Shown: piece by piece, positions 13,069-20,888 of the stretch | Position numbering within the stretch: position 1 is the first letter of the stretch | Layout of the letters: each line of letters opens with the position of its first letter | Assembly: GCA_965235125.1 (NCBI GenBank) | Contig: CBDDXH010000012.1 | Coordinates: forward strand, 1-21,820 | From: Pelagilacustribacter hypolimneticus | Lineage (GTDB): Bacteria; Pseudomonadota; Alphaproteobacteria; Pelagibacterales; Pelagibacteraceae | Length of the DNA: 21,820 nt | Reading direction: 5' to 3' | Program-made: the position numbers and the translations under genes | The notes under the pieces: generated by a model | What the model was told of the DNA's origin: nothing | What the model saw: only the letters and a program-made list of their open reading frames with translations | The model's database searches: none

Positions 13069-14214
13069 TTAAATTACAATCCCCCTGTCTGCTATAGACT
13101 GGCCTACTTTTTTAATAAAATCAAAATTATTAATATTATTAAGAATTCTTGTTTTAAAATTAGAAAAATATTTATTATCTTTAAAAAAAAGATTAGTTAG
13201 ATTTATGCCAAGACCAAATAAATTATTTTCTGGTTTTCTAGAATTATAAAAATCTCTAAGCAGAAGACTATCTTTAAACAATAAACCATGTTTTAGTATC
13301 TTGGAAATTAGCTCTGCTAATTTTTTGATGTCCCTTATTACCAGATTAAATCCCTGACCTGCTATAGGATGTACTATATGTAATCCATCACCAAGAATAA
13401 GAATATTTTTTTTAAAATATTTTGTTTTTAAATTTAAATTAATTGGGAATGATTGAACATATTCAACTTTTTTTATTTGTTTTATATTTAATAACTTTCC
13501 TAGTTTTTCAACTAAAATTTTTTTTAAATTTTTTTTATTAAAATTAAAATAATCGCTACTAACACTCCATACTGTTGAAAAGGCATTCTTTTGAAAAGGT
13601 AGAATTGCAAGAGGTCCTTGTTTTAAAAAAAATTGACTAGCATTTTCGATTTTTGAATTATGTTTAATAATCGCTGTTATAGCTGATTCTTGGTAATTCT
13701 TATTAATAGATCGTGCAGATCCAATTTTATAATAAAATTTTGAAAAACCTCCGATGCTTAAAATTATTAGATCGTAAAATACTTTTTTAGTACCTAATAC
13801 AATAGAGCTATCATCATGATTAATATCTTCAATATTTTGTTTTATTAATTTTATATTTTTTTTTGAAGAAATAAATTTGTATAATTTTTTTTTTAAATCT
13901 TTATTTTTAAAAATATACATAAAATTTTTATTTTTTTCGTCAAAATTTAAAAAATTAATAACTTTTTCTTTATCTTCATAAAATAAGCTAATTTTTTTAC
14001 ATGGCCAAAAAAAACTAGTTTTAATCAAGTTTAAATTATTTTTAATATATTGAAAATTACTCTCTGAAATAGCTGTTGTTCTATGATCTAAATTTTTATT
14101 TTTTTTTTTTATGCTAGAATACAAATCAATATTTATATTCAGTTGACTCAAAATTGCAGCTGCGGTTAAGCCTGCTAAACCATCACCAACAATACATATT
14201 TTTTGTTGTCTCAT
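13069..14214 (-). CDS. UbiH/UbiF/COQ6-family FAD-dependent hydroxylase
   Basis: Flavin monooxygenase of the ubiquinone-ring hydroxylase group, 381 residues, the usual length. The N-terminal FAD-binding fold shows GDGLAGLTAAAIL (residues 10-22). The middle has the family block QFFLKQGPLAILPF followed by the STVWSVS strand. The second FAD motif is LILGDGLHIVHPIAGQGFNL, with the typical HPIAGQG. Members hydroxylate the ring at position 1, 5 or 6, and the sequence does not let me say which, so I give no gene symbol. It probably acts at the inner face of the membrane. It diverges from ftsK across 67 bp. A run of 12 A near codon 38 and general AT-richness explain the many Lys/Asn residues. Confidence 0.9.
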   Translation of the reverse strand: MRQQKICIVGDGLAGLTAAAILSQLNINIDLYSSIKKKNKNLDHRTTAISESNFQYIKNNLNLIKTSFFWPCKKISLFYEDKEKVINFLNFDEKNKNFMYIFKNKDLKKKLYKFISSKKNIKLIKQNIEDINHDDSSIVLGTKKVFYDLIILSIGGFSKFYYKIGSARSINKNYQESAITAIIKHNSKIENASQFFLKQGPLAILPFQKNAFSTVWSVSSDYFNFNKKNLKKILVEKLGKLLNIKQIKKVEYVQSFPINLNLKTKYFKKNILILGDGLHIVHPIAGQGFNLVIRDIKKLAELISKILKHGLLFKDSLLLRDFYNSRKPENNLFGLGINLTNLFFKDNKYFSNFKTRILNNINNFDFIKKVGQSIADRGIVI

Positions 14215-14281
14215 ATTTAAAAATTTTTACCAATTTACTAAAAATGATACAAAGTAACCTAAATGATTCGTTAAATAAATA

Positions 14282-16378
14282 ATGATTAATCAAGTTTTCA
14301 CTAATTTTTTAAAAAATCGAACCAGTGAATTAATTGGGCTATGTCTTATTTTTTGTGCTCTTTTGTTGTCTGTATCCTTTTTTTCTTACTCTCCCAATGA
14401 TCCAACATTTGTATACGGTGCAAAAGCTAATGATATTAAAAACTTTTTAGGCTTATATGGAGGAAGAATAGCAGACTTTTTGCTTCAAAGTTTTGGCCTA
14501 ACCTCTTTCTTGATTTTAATAACAATAATGTCTTGGGGTATAAATTTAATAATTAAAAAAGAAGTTAAAAAAATAAAATATAAAATTCTTTATTTAATTT
14601 TGTATATTATATTTAGCTGCTTATTTATTTACGCAACCTACAATAATTCATTTTGGTTAATTGATAATGGTAACTCAGGATTTGTTGGACAAATCCTATT
14701 TAGTAAAATCATAAACGTTTTGCCTCTCATTAAAAATAATTATAGCATTTTTGTTTTTTTAATTTTATCTATTATTTTCTTTATTCTAGCCTCTGAGATT
14801 AATTTAAAATATTTATTATTTATAATTAAATTGATTTTTAAACCTTTTAAAAAAAATAATAATCTAAACACTGATTTAGAAATTAATGACGCTCAATCCG
14901 AAATATTAGTTTCAGAAAACCCTATTATAGAGAGAGCTCAACAAACTTTTTCTTTCGACAAAATATCTGAAATAAAAAAAACTGAAATCCAAAATAAAAA
15001 TTTTAAAGACTTTAAACTTCCCTCTTTAGATTTATTAGAAAAAAATCCTTCAAAAATAAATTTATTAGATCTTTCTAAAAATAGACCTGAGGGTTCATTT
15101 ATAGAAAAAATATTATTAGATTTTGGTATTGAGGGTAAAATAACAAAGATAAATAATGGACCTGTTGTTAGCTTATACGAGTTTGAGCCCGCACCAGGTG
15201 TTAAAGTTTCTAAAATTATTAACTTATCTGATGATTTAGCTCGTAATACTAGCTCTACGTCTACTCGTGTTTCAACTATACCGGGGAAAAATACTGTAGG
15301 TATTGAAATTCCAAACCAAACTCAAGAAAGTGTTTATTTAAGAGAAATAATAGGAAACGATAAATTCCAAAAAAAAGAAATTAAACTCCCAATTGCTATC
15401 GGAAAAAGTATCTCAGGACTTCCTATTGTTGGTGATTTAACTGCGATGCCTCATCTTTTAATTGCGGGCACGACTGGATCTGGAAAATCAGTTTGTATTA
15501 ATACAATTATTGTATCCCTTCTTTACAAACTAAGTCCTGACCTCTGCAAACTTATCTTGATCGATCCTAAAATGTTAGAACTTTCTGCTTATGAAGGAAT
15601 TCCGCATTTATTAAGTCCAGTCATTACCGAATCTAAAAAAGCAGCTTCTGCATTAGGTTGGACCGTTCGTGAAATGAATAATCGTTACAAACTGATGAGC
15701 AAAGAAGGAGTAAGAAATATTGACGGATATAATACAAAGCATAAACTTAAAATGCCTTATATCGTCGTTGTTGTTGATGAAATGTCAGACTTAATGATGG
15801 TAGCAGGTAAGGAGATTGAAAGCTATATTCAAAAACTTTCACAAATGGCAAGAGCAGCAGGAATTCATATTATAATGGCAACGCAAAGACCGAGCGTAGA
15901 TGTTATAACAGGTACTATTAAAGCAAACTTTCCTACAAGAATATCTTTTAGAGTAAGTTCCAAAATAGATAGCAGAACAATTTTGGGCGAGCAGGGCGCT
16001 GAACAACTTCTCGGCAATGGAGATATGTTGTTCATGTCTTCAGCTAATAGAATTGTTAGAATTCATGGTCCATATGTTTCTGAAAAAGAAATAGAAAAAA
16101 TTACCAATGTATTAAGAAGTCAAGGAGAACCTGATTATATGGATGAAATTACTGCTAATGATAAAGATAATATTTCAGATTATCTTTCTAATGATGACAC
16201 TGATGAATTATATAATCAAGCTTTAGAGATTATTAAAACAGAAAGAAAAGCATCAACTAGCTTTTTACAAAGAAAATTACAAATTGGCTATAACAGGGCT
16301 GCAAGAATTATTGATATGATGGAAGAAAAGGGGATTATAAGCAAAGCTAATCATGTAGGTAAAAGAGAGGTTTTATAA
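14282..16378 (+). CDS. ftsK: DNA translocase FtsK
   Basis: Membrane-anchored hexameric motor that pumps DNA toward dif and activates XerCD during chromosome segregation at the septum. It has 698 residues. The N-terminus has four clear membrane helices (about 16-36, 64-84, 99-120, 154-171), then a short AT-rich linker. The alpha/beta motor follows: GTTGSGKS Walker A with Lys402, the LILIDPKMLELS segment, Walker B VVVVDEMSDLMM, and the MARAAGIHIIMATQRPSVDVITG segment. The C-terminal gamma winged-helix domain (about 635-698), which reads KOPS and contacts XerD, is present with FLQRKLQIGYNRAARIIDMMEEKG. The linker is much shorter than in E. coli (1329 residues), as in most alphaproteobacteria. 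lolA follows after three bases, so the two share a transcript. Confidence 0.97.
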   Translation: MINQVFTNFLKNRTSELIGLCLIFCALLLSVSFFSYSPNDPTFVYGAKANDIKNFLGLYGGRIADFLLQSFGLTSFLILITIMSWGINLIIKKEVKKIKYKILYLILYIIFSCLFIYATYNNSFWLIDNGNSGFVGQILFSKIINVLPLIKNNYSIFVFLILSIIFFILASEINLKYLLFIIKLIFKPFKKNNNLNTDLEINDAQSEILVSENPIIERAQQTFSFDKISEIKKTEIQNKNFKDFKLPSLDLLEKNPSKINLLDLSKNRPEGSFIEKILLDFGIEGKITKINNGPVVSLYEFEPAPGVKVSKIINLSDDLARNTSSTSTRVSTIPGKNTVGIEIPNQTQESVYLREIIGNDKFQKKEIKLPIAIGKSISGLPIVGDLTAMPHLLIAGTTGSGKSVCINTIIVSLLYKLSPDLCKLILIDPKMLELSAYEGIPHLLSPVITESKKAASALGWTVREMNNRYKLMSKEGVRNIDGYNTKHKLKMPYIVVVVDEMSDLMMVAGKEIESYIQKLSQMARAAGIHIIMATQRPSVDVITGTIKANFPTRISFRVSSKIDSRTILGEQGAEQLLGNGDMLFMSSANRIVRIHGPYVSEKEIEKITNVLRSQGEPDYMDEITANDKDNISDYLSNDDTDELYNQALEIIKTERKASTSFLQRKLQIGYNRAARIIDMMEEKGIISKANHVGKREVL

Positions 16379-16381
16379 TTC

Positions 16382-16939
16382 TTGCTTATAAAAGTTTTAA
16401 TAACGTTTATCATTTTTTTTAATTTTCTTTTAAATGTAAGCGCAGATGAAAAAAAAAATATTATTGCAAATTTATCAGAGATCGATAATTTAACTTTTAA
16501 TTTTGAACAAATCACAAATGAAAAAACAGAGATTGGTAATTGTGTAGTTAAATTTAATAATAAACTCAAATGTAACTACGACGACAAACTACAAAAAGAA
16601 ATTATAATCAATGATAAAACATTAGCGATTTTACAAAAGAAATTCGATAAAATTTACTTATATCCTGTTTCAAAATCTCCATTCATGATTATCTTAAATA
16701 AAGAAAAATTAATAAACTTAATTCAAAAATCAGATCTCATACTAAATGAAGATATTGAACTGGTTTATATAGATGAAAATCAAAAAGAAATTTCTATTTT
16801 TTTTGAAAAAAAAAATTATGAATTAAAAGGTTGGTTAATAAAAGATGAATTTCAAAATGAAATTTATTTTTCATTAAAAATTCAAAAAATAAATAGTGAG
16901 CTAGATAAAAATTATTTTGATATTCCTACAATTAATTAA
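16382..16939 (+). CDS. lolA: Outer-membrane lipoprotein carrier protein LolA
   Basis: Periplasmic chaperone that ferries lipoproteins from the inner membrane LolCDE complex to the outer membrane. It has 185 residues, with a signal peptide over about residues 1-22 (hydrophobic core ITFIIFFNFLLNV, then SADEKK). The mature part has the LolA pattern: LTFNFEQITNEKTEIGNCVVKFNNKLKCNYD, then KTLAILQKKFDKIYLYPVSKSP, an IQKSDLILN stretch, and alternating beta strands to the end. The start is a TTG at 16382: it alone gives a full signal peptide and has GAGAGG 11 bases upstream, inside ftsK. The gene follows ftsK by three bases, a common alphaproteobacterial pair. The sequence is divergent, so the assignment leans partly on context. 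Its stop codon overlaps that of the convergent GNAT gene in TTAA. Confidence 0.85.
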   Translation: MLIKVLITFIIFFNFLLNVSADEKKNIIANLSEIDNLTFNFEQITNEKTEIGNCVVKFNNKLKCNYDDKLQKEIIINDKTLAILQKKFDKIYLYPVSKSPFMIILNKEKLINLIQKSDLILNEDIELVYIDENQKEISIFFEKKNYELKGWLIKDEFQNEIYFSLKIQKINSELDKNYFDIPTIN

Positions 16940-17442
16940 AAAGTAAAATTAATTGTTTCTTCTTTAAATATTTTAAAACCTTTAGATAAATAATTATCTA
17001 AAGCATGTTTATGATCTAAACTGGAAGTATGTACCCATACTCTATCTACCTTTTTATCAAAAGCTTTATAAATTATATATTTCAATAGAAAAGATCCAAA
17101 TTTTTTATTTTGGTGCTCTTTTAAAACTCCCATTTGTATTAGTTCAATCTCATTTTTTTCCTTATGAAACTCTTGCTCGTAAAACCCTATTAAATCTTGT
17201 TCAAATTTCATAATCCCCGTTTCTAAATTTATATTAGAAACATATTTGTGCCATTCCTTATCTGACCACAATAATCGATCACGCCAAAAATGATCTTTAC
17301 CGATTTGTTTGTAGAAAAATTTATTTATATTAATGTCTTTTTCTTTATCTAAATAAACTTCTGTTTGTTTAAAGAAAATTGGAGGTTTATTTAAAAATTG
17401 TTTTTTTTTTATTTCTAAAAAAAATCTTTTAACTTTAGCCAT
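16936..17442 (-). CDS. GNAT family N-acetyltransferase
   Basis: 168-residue protein with a single GNAT fold. The C-terminal half carries the core: IELIQMGVLKEHQNKKFGSFLLKYIIYKAF (about residues 99-128), in which QNKKFGSFL stands at the acetyl-CoA pyrophosphate loop, and VDRVWVHTSSLDHKHALDNYLSKGFKIFKE, the late strand and helix of the family. The N-terminal part (YKQIGKDHFWRDRLLWSDKEWHKYV) is aromatic and charged and may bind substrate. The acetyl-CoA loop is less canonical than the usual Q/RxxGxG. The gene is last in the histidine operon, six bases after the HIT gene. The substrate is unknown; a similar protein at this position is a feature I recall from other alphaproteobacteria, though not one tied to histidine synthesis. 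Confidence 0.88.
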   Translation of the reverse strand: MAKVKRFFLEIKKKQFLNKPPIFFKQTEVYLDKEKDININKFFYKQIGKDHFWRDRLLWSDKEWHKYVSNINLETGIMKFEQDLIGFYEQEFHKEKNEIELIQMGVLKEHQNKKFGSFLLKYIIYKAFDKKVDRVWVHTSSLDHKHALDNYLSKGFKIFKEETINFTF

Positions 17443-17448
17443 TCAGAA

Positions 17449-17811
17449 TTAAACAACCATCTTTCCAATTTTTTCTCCACCAAAGATATGATAATGAAGA
17501 TGTGGCACCTCTTGTCCTCCATCCTTTCCAATATTACTAAGTACCCGGTATCCATTTTCCTCGGTTGAAATCTTTAAAATTTTTACTATATGCGAGATTG
17601 CTTTATTAAATTCTAGAATCTCTCTATCTGAGGCTTTGTTTTGAAAATCATCTAAATCAACATATTCACCTTTTGGAATTAAAAGCACATGTATTTTTTT
17701 TTGCGGATTAATATCATGAAATGACAACACATATTCATTCTCGTAAACTTTTTTGCAAGGAATCTCCCCTCTTAGAATTTTAGCAAAAATATTATTTTTA
17801 TCATAAATCAT
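17449..17811 (-). CDS. HIT family (HINT-type) nucleotide-binding hydrolase
   Basis: 120-residue histidine-triad protein; HINT enzymes cleave purine nucleoside phosphoramidates and related adenylates. The start NNIFAKILRGEIPCKKVYENEYVLSFHDINPQ and the active-site triad His104-Leu-His106-Tyr-His108 (in PHLHYHIFGGEKIG) are typical, and the length is complete. It overlaps the end of hisE by four bases (ATGA), so it is translated as part of the histidine operon. A HIT gene beside hisE is frequent in alphaproteobacteria; whether it helps clear a nucleotide by-product of the pathway is unknown. Confidence 0.95.
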   Translation of the reverse strand: MIYDKNNIFAKILRGEIPCKKVYENEYVLSFHDINPQKKIHVLLIPKGEYVDLDDFQNKASDREILEFNKAISHIVKILKISTEENGYRVLSNIGKDGGQEVPHLHYHIFGGEKIGKMVV

Positions 17812-18080
17812 TTTTGTCTTTTTTTTAATTCATCCATGACATCTTCTATTTTTATATTATTAGCTTCTAAATAAACCATTAAATGGTAAATTATATCAGC
17901 AGATTCATGGATTTTATTTGAATTTTTTTCAACTGCTTCGATTAACTCTCCGAGCTCCTCTTTAACTTTAGATTCACTTAAAATTTTATTATCAAGTAAT
18001 TCCTTCGTATATGATTTATTAGACGAAGAATTTTTTCTTTCTCTAATAGTTTTAATGAGATGTTCTAAATTTTTAAACAT
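17808..18080 (-). CDS. hisE: Phosphoribosyl-ATP pyrophosphatase
   Basis: Second step of histidine synthesis: converts phosphoribosyl-ATP to phosphoribosyl-AMP and pyrophosphate. The 90 residues form a stand-alone MazG-like helical enzyme, not fused to HisI. Key acidic motifs are VKEELGELIEAV (about residues 39-50) and ESADIIYHLMVYLE (about 60-73), which hold the magnesium ligands. The N-terminus LEHLIKTIRERK and KSYTKELL are typical. It begins one base after the hisF stop codon and overlaps the HIT gene by four bases. hisI, needed for the following step, is not in the window. Confidence 0.95.
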   Translation of the reverse strand: MFKNLEHLIKTIRERKNSSSNKSYTKELLDNKILSESKVKEELGELIEAVEKNSNKIHESADIIYHLMVYLEANNIKIEDVMDELKKRQK

Positions 18081-18081
18081 T

Positions 18082-18840
18082 TTATAATCTTACCGATACG
18101 TTCTTAGAATTCAAATATTCTTTAACTTCTTTAATTTTATATTCACCGTAGTGAAAAATAGATGCAGCTAAAACTGCACTAGCCCCACCTTTTACAATTC
18201 CATCATAAAAGTGATCTAAATTTCCAACTCCGCCTGATGCAATTACAGGAATATTTGTAATTTGAGTAATAGTTTTTAATAATTCTATGTCATAGCCACT
18301 TCTGGTTCCGTCTTTATCCATTGAGGTTAATAAAATTTCACCAGCACCATGGGCTTCTACTTGTTTTGAAAATTCAACGACGTTAATACCAGTTTTATTT
18401 CTACCGCCGTGTGTAAAAACTTCCCATTTTTTATCTTTAACTTTCTTTGCATCTATCGCTACAACAATACATTGAGAACCAAATTCTTTTGATGCTTCCT
18501 TAATAAAATTTATATCTTTTACTGCTGCTGTATTAATTGAAACTTTATCTGCACCAGCTAACAATAAATCTCTTATATTTTTTATTGTTCTAACACCGCC
18601 ACCCACAGTTAAAGGTACAAAACATTCTTTAGCTGTTTTTTTTACGATTTCTATTATCGTTTCTCTATTTTCATTTGATGCTGTAATGTCCAAAAAGCAT
18701 ATTTCATCTGCGCCGCTCTCACTATAAATTTTAGCTTGTTCGACAGGATCACCGGCATCTTTTAATTCAATAAAATTTATACCTTTAACAACTCTTCCAT
18801 TTTTAACATCCAAACAAGGTATAATTCTATTTTTAAGCAT
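18082..18840 (-). CDS. hisF: Imidazole glycerol phosphate synthase, cyclase subunit
   Basis: TIM-barrel cyclase that uses ammonia from HisH to turn PRFAR into imidazole glycerol phosphate and AICAR. The 252-residue length is normal. The catalytic aspartates are Asp11 (IIPCLDVKNGRVVKG) and Asp130 (IVVAIDAKK). Phosphate loops are seen at VGGGVRTI (about 79-86), and at ASGGVGN and ASIFHYGE in the last third. It overlaps hisA by eight bases, so the two are translationally coupled. The AICAR released feeds PurH, encoded elsewhere in the window. Confidence 0.98.
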   Translation of the reverse strand: MLKNRIIPCLDVKNGRVVKGINFIELKDAGDPVEQAKIYSESGADEICFLDITASNENRETIIEIVKKTAKECFVPLTVGGGVRTIKNIRDLLLAGADKVSINTAAVKDINFIKEASKEFGSQCIVVAIDAKKVKDKKWEVFTHGGRNKTGINVVEFSKQVEAHGAGEILLTSMDKDGTRSGYDIELLKTITQITNIPVIASGGVGNLDHFYDGIVKGGASAVLAASIFHYGEYKIKEVKEYLNSKNVSVRL

Positions 18841-19558
18841 TTATTTCCTTTGCTAGCTGATCAAGTTTTATATCGCCATCATAGATAGCTTTACCAACTA
18901 TTATCCCCTCAATATTTTTATTGTTTATTTTTTTTGCTTTCTTAATATCGCTTAGTGAAGAAACACCTCCAGAAATAACGACGGGACAATTAGATATGTT
19001 TGCAATTTTTATGGTTTCATCAAAGTTGGGACTGTTTTTTGTGCCATCTCTATTAATGTCTGTAAAAATTAATCTACTAACTCCATAATCATTCACATCT
19101 TGCAAAAAATCAAAGATTTTAATATTTAAATTTTTTTTCCAACCTAAAATAGATAAATTTCCATCTTTAGCATCTAAACCTAAAGCAATTTTATTTGTGA
19201 ATTTTTTACAGGCCTCTTTTAAAAATTCTTTATTCTTAATTGCTGCACTTCCTAAAATTACTTTTTCAACTCCTATATCGATGTAATTCTTAATACTATC
19301 TAGTGTCCTAATACCTCCGCCAATTTCAACCTTCAGATTTATTTTGTTAACTATTTCCTTAATAATATCTAAATTAACAATTTTGCCTTTTAATGCGCCA
19401 TCTAAATCAACTATGTGTAAATTTTTAAAGCCATGACTTTCATACTTGCTGGCTTGTTCTATTGGAGTTGTTGGATATTCAATTTTGTTTTTAAAATCAC
19501 CTTTAATTAATCTAACACATTTTTTATCTTTAATATCTATTGCTGGAAAAATTATCAT
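18833..19558 (-). CDS. hisA: Phosphoribosyl-formimino-AICAR-phosphate isomerase (ProFAR isomerase)
   Basis: Amadori-type isomerase of histidine synthesis, turning ProFAR into PRFAR. It has 241 residues in a TIM barrel that is a paralogue of HisF. The general acid/base pair is Asp8 (FPAIDIKDKKCVRL) and Asp129 (ALGLDAKDG). Other family segments are VEIGGGIRTLDSI (about 77-89), FTDINRDGTKNSPN and ISGGVSSL. It lies between hisH (two-base gap) and hisF (eight-base overlap), the standard order. Retention of the aspartate pair and of a separate HisF argues that it is a plain HisA, not a bifunctional PriA. Confidence 0.97.
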   Translation of the reverse strand: MIIFPAIDIKDKKCVRLIKGDFKNKIEYPTTPIEQASKYESHGFKNLHIVDLDGALKGKIVNLDIIKEIVNKINLKVEIGGGIRTLDSIKNYIDIGVEKVILGSAAIKNKEFLKEACKKFTNKIALGLDAKDGNLSILGWKKNLNIKIFDFLQDVNDYGVSRLIFTDINRDGTKNSPNFDETIKIANISNCPVVISGGVSSLSDIKKAKKINNKNIEGIIVGKAIYDGDIKLDQLAKEINA

Positions 19559-19560
19559 TT

Positions 19561-20190
19561 TTATAAATCTAAAAAATTTTTAATTACTTTTAATCCGTCT
19601 TTATCGCTTTTTTCAGGGTGAAATTGAGTTCCAAATAAATTTTCTTTCTCAACTGAACAAACTATCTCTGATGAGTAATCTGTTGTGGCAGAGATTACAC
19701 TTTTATCTTCTGGTATAAACTCATAACTGTGGACAAAATACATATGAGATTCATTTTTAATATCTTTAAAAATTTTGCTATTTTTAAGAATTTTAATTTC
19801 ATTCCAGCCAATATGAGGTAATTTAAATTTTCCTTTTTGATTATCGATTTTAGAAACTTTTCCTGAAATCCAACCGAATCCTTTAGTTTCTGTCTCCTCA
19901 TAACCGACATCTGCGAACATTTGTAAACCTACACATATTCCTAAAAGTGGTTTTTTTTTATTAATTGCAAAATTTTCCAACTCATCAATTAAACCATTTA
20001 TTTTCTTTAAAGCATCTACGCAGCTTTTAAATGAACCTTGACCTGGTAAAACAATTTTATCGCTAGACTTAATTTTATTTAAATTAGAAGTCACTTCTAG
20101 ATTTATTTTATTTTTTGCAGCTTCCTTAAAAGAATTTATAACAGAACTAATATTGCCCGATTGGTAGTCAACAATAGTGACGTTCATCAA
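19561..20190 (-). CDS. hisH: Imidazole glycerol phosphate synthase, glutamine amidotransferase subunit
   Basis: Class I glutamine amidotransferase that hydrolyses glutamine and channels ammonia to HisF. The 209-residue length is normal. It opens with VTIVDYQSGNISSV. The nucleophile is Cys86 in LLGICVGLQMF, and the other triad members are His191 and Glu193 in QFHPEKSDKDG. The oxyanion segment LPGQGSF (about residues 48-54) is also present. It starts two bases after the hisB stop codon and ends two bases before hisA, fully within the operon. Confidence 0.98.
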   Translation of the reverse strand: MMNVTIVDYQSGNISSVINSFKEAAKNKINLEVTSNLNKIKSSDKIVLPGQGSFKSCVDALKKINGLIDELENFAINKKKPLLGICVGLQMFADVGYEETETKGFGWISGKVSKIDNQKGKFKLPHIGWNEIKILKNSKIFKDIKNESHMYFVHSYEFIPEDKSVISATTDYSSEIVCSVEKENLFGTQFHPEKSDKDGLKVIKNFLDL

Positions 20191-20192
20191 AC

Positions 20193-20783
20193 TTAGATAG
20201 AACCTTTTGTAGATGGTATCGAATTTTTAATTCTATTATCGATTGATAAAGCTTCCTTTAGTGATCTAGCTAAACCTTTATAGCAAGACTCGATTTTATG
20301 GTGACTATTCTCGCCATAAATGTTCTCTACATGTAATGTGATTCCAGCAGATTGTGAAAAAGCTTGGAACCATTCTTTGAAAAGTTCAGTATCCATCTCA
20401 CCTAATTTTTCAACCTTAAGATCAACTTTCCATATTAAATATGGTCTATTAGATACATCAATTGAAACTCGACTTAGAGTTTCGTCCATGGGTATCATTG
20501 TTGAGGCGTACCTTTTAATTCCTTTACGGTTGCCTGCAGCTTTTTTAATTGCTTCTCCAATTGCTATACCTGTGTCTTCGGTAGTGTGGTGTAAATCTAT
20601 ATGCATATCGCCTTTAGCTTTAACGTTAATATCTATTAAAGAATGTTTGGAAAGTTGTTCCAACATATGATTTAAAAAACCTATTCCGGTGTCTATTTTA
20701 TATTTACCTGTTCCATCAATGTTAACTTCTACATTGATGAAGGTTTCTTTAGTTTTTCTAGAAATTTTTGCTTTTCTTTTCAT
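20193..20783 (-). CDS. hisB: Imidazoleglycerol-phosphate dehydratase
   Basis: Removes water from imidazole glycerol phosphate to give imidazole-acetol phosphate; manganese-dependent. The 196 residues are the dehydratase alone, without the HisB phosphatase domain found in E. coli. Metal-binding motifs are HIDLHHTTEDTGIAIG (about residues 61-76) and NSHHKIESCYKGLARSLKEA (about 159-178); GIGFLNHMLEQLSKHS (about 33-48) is also diagnostic. It is the first gene of the histidine operon. A candidate promoter lies 24-52 bp upstream, in a 105-bp region shared with the divergent hslV. No leader peptide or attenuator rich in His codons is visible. Confidence 0.97.
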   Translation of the reverse strand: MKRKAKISRKTKETFINVEVNIDGTGKYKIDTGIGFLNHMLEQLSKHSLIDINVKAKGDMHIDLHHTTEDTGIAIGEAIKKAAGNRKGIKRYASTMIPMDETLSRVSIDVSNRPYLIWKVDLKVEKLGEMDTELFKEWFQAFSQSAGITLHVENIYGENSHHKIESCYKGLARSLKEALSIDNRIKNSIPSTKGSI

Positions 20784-20806
20784 AAGTTAAAGAGAATTTA
20801 TATAAT

Positions 20807-20835
20807 GATATATAGAGAAATTAATATTTTATCAA
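20807..20835 (-). promoter_or_regulatory. Candidate sigma-70 promoter of the histidine operon
   Basis: On the minus strand a -35 TTGATA (20830-20835) and a -10 TATATC (20807-20812) are 17 bp apart. Transcription would start about 17 bp before the hisB ATG, leaving too little room for a classic his attenuator. The region is AT-rich, so a chance match cannot be excluded. Confidence 0.5.
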
Positions 20836-20851
20836 TAAACTGAAGCTGGCT

Positions 20852-20881
20852 ATTGAAGAATTAAAATTAATGGCCACATAT
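20852..20881 (+). promoter_or_regulatory. RpoH (sigma-32) heat-shock-type promoter of hslVU
   Basis: ATTGAAG (20852-20858) resembles the -35 CTTGAAA, and CCACATAT (20874-20881) matches the -10 CCCCATnT at seven of eight positions; the spacer is 15 bp. hslVU is a well-known RpoH target in other bacteria. The -10 ends seven bases before the hslV ATG, so transcription would begin at the start codon and the mRNA would be leaderless. Confidence 0.6.
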
Positions 20882-20888
20882 CGTTTAT

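Noticed and set aside
14099..14110. Twelve-base T run within the hydroxylase gene as a phase-variation tract
   Set aside because: It encodes ordinary Lys codons well inside the protein in a region where A/T runs of 8-12 are frequent; unlike the acs tract it is not placed at a start codon, so no special role is claimed.
20320..20670. Open frame of 116 codons on the plus strand inside hisB
   Set aside because: It lies wholly within a gene with full catalytic motifs on the other strand, has no recognisable family pattern and no ribosome-binding site; it is a shadow of hisB codon structure.
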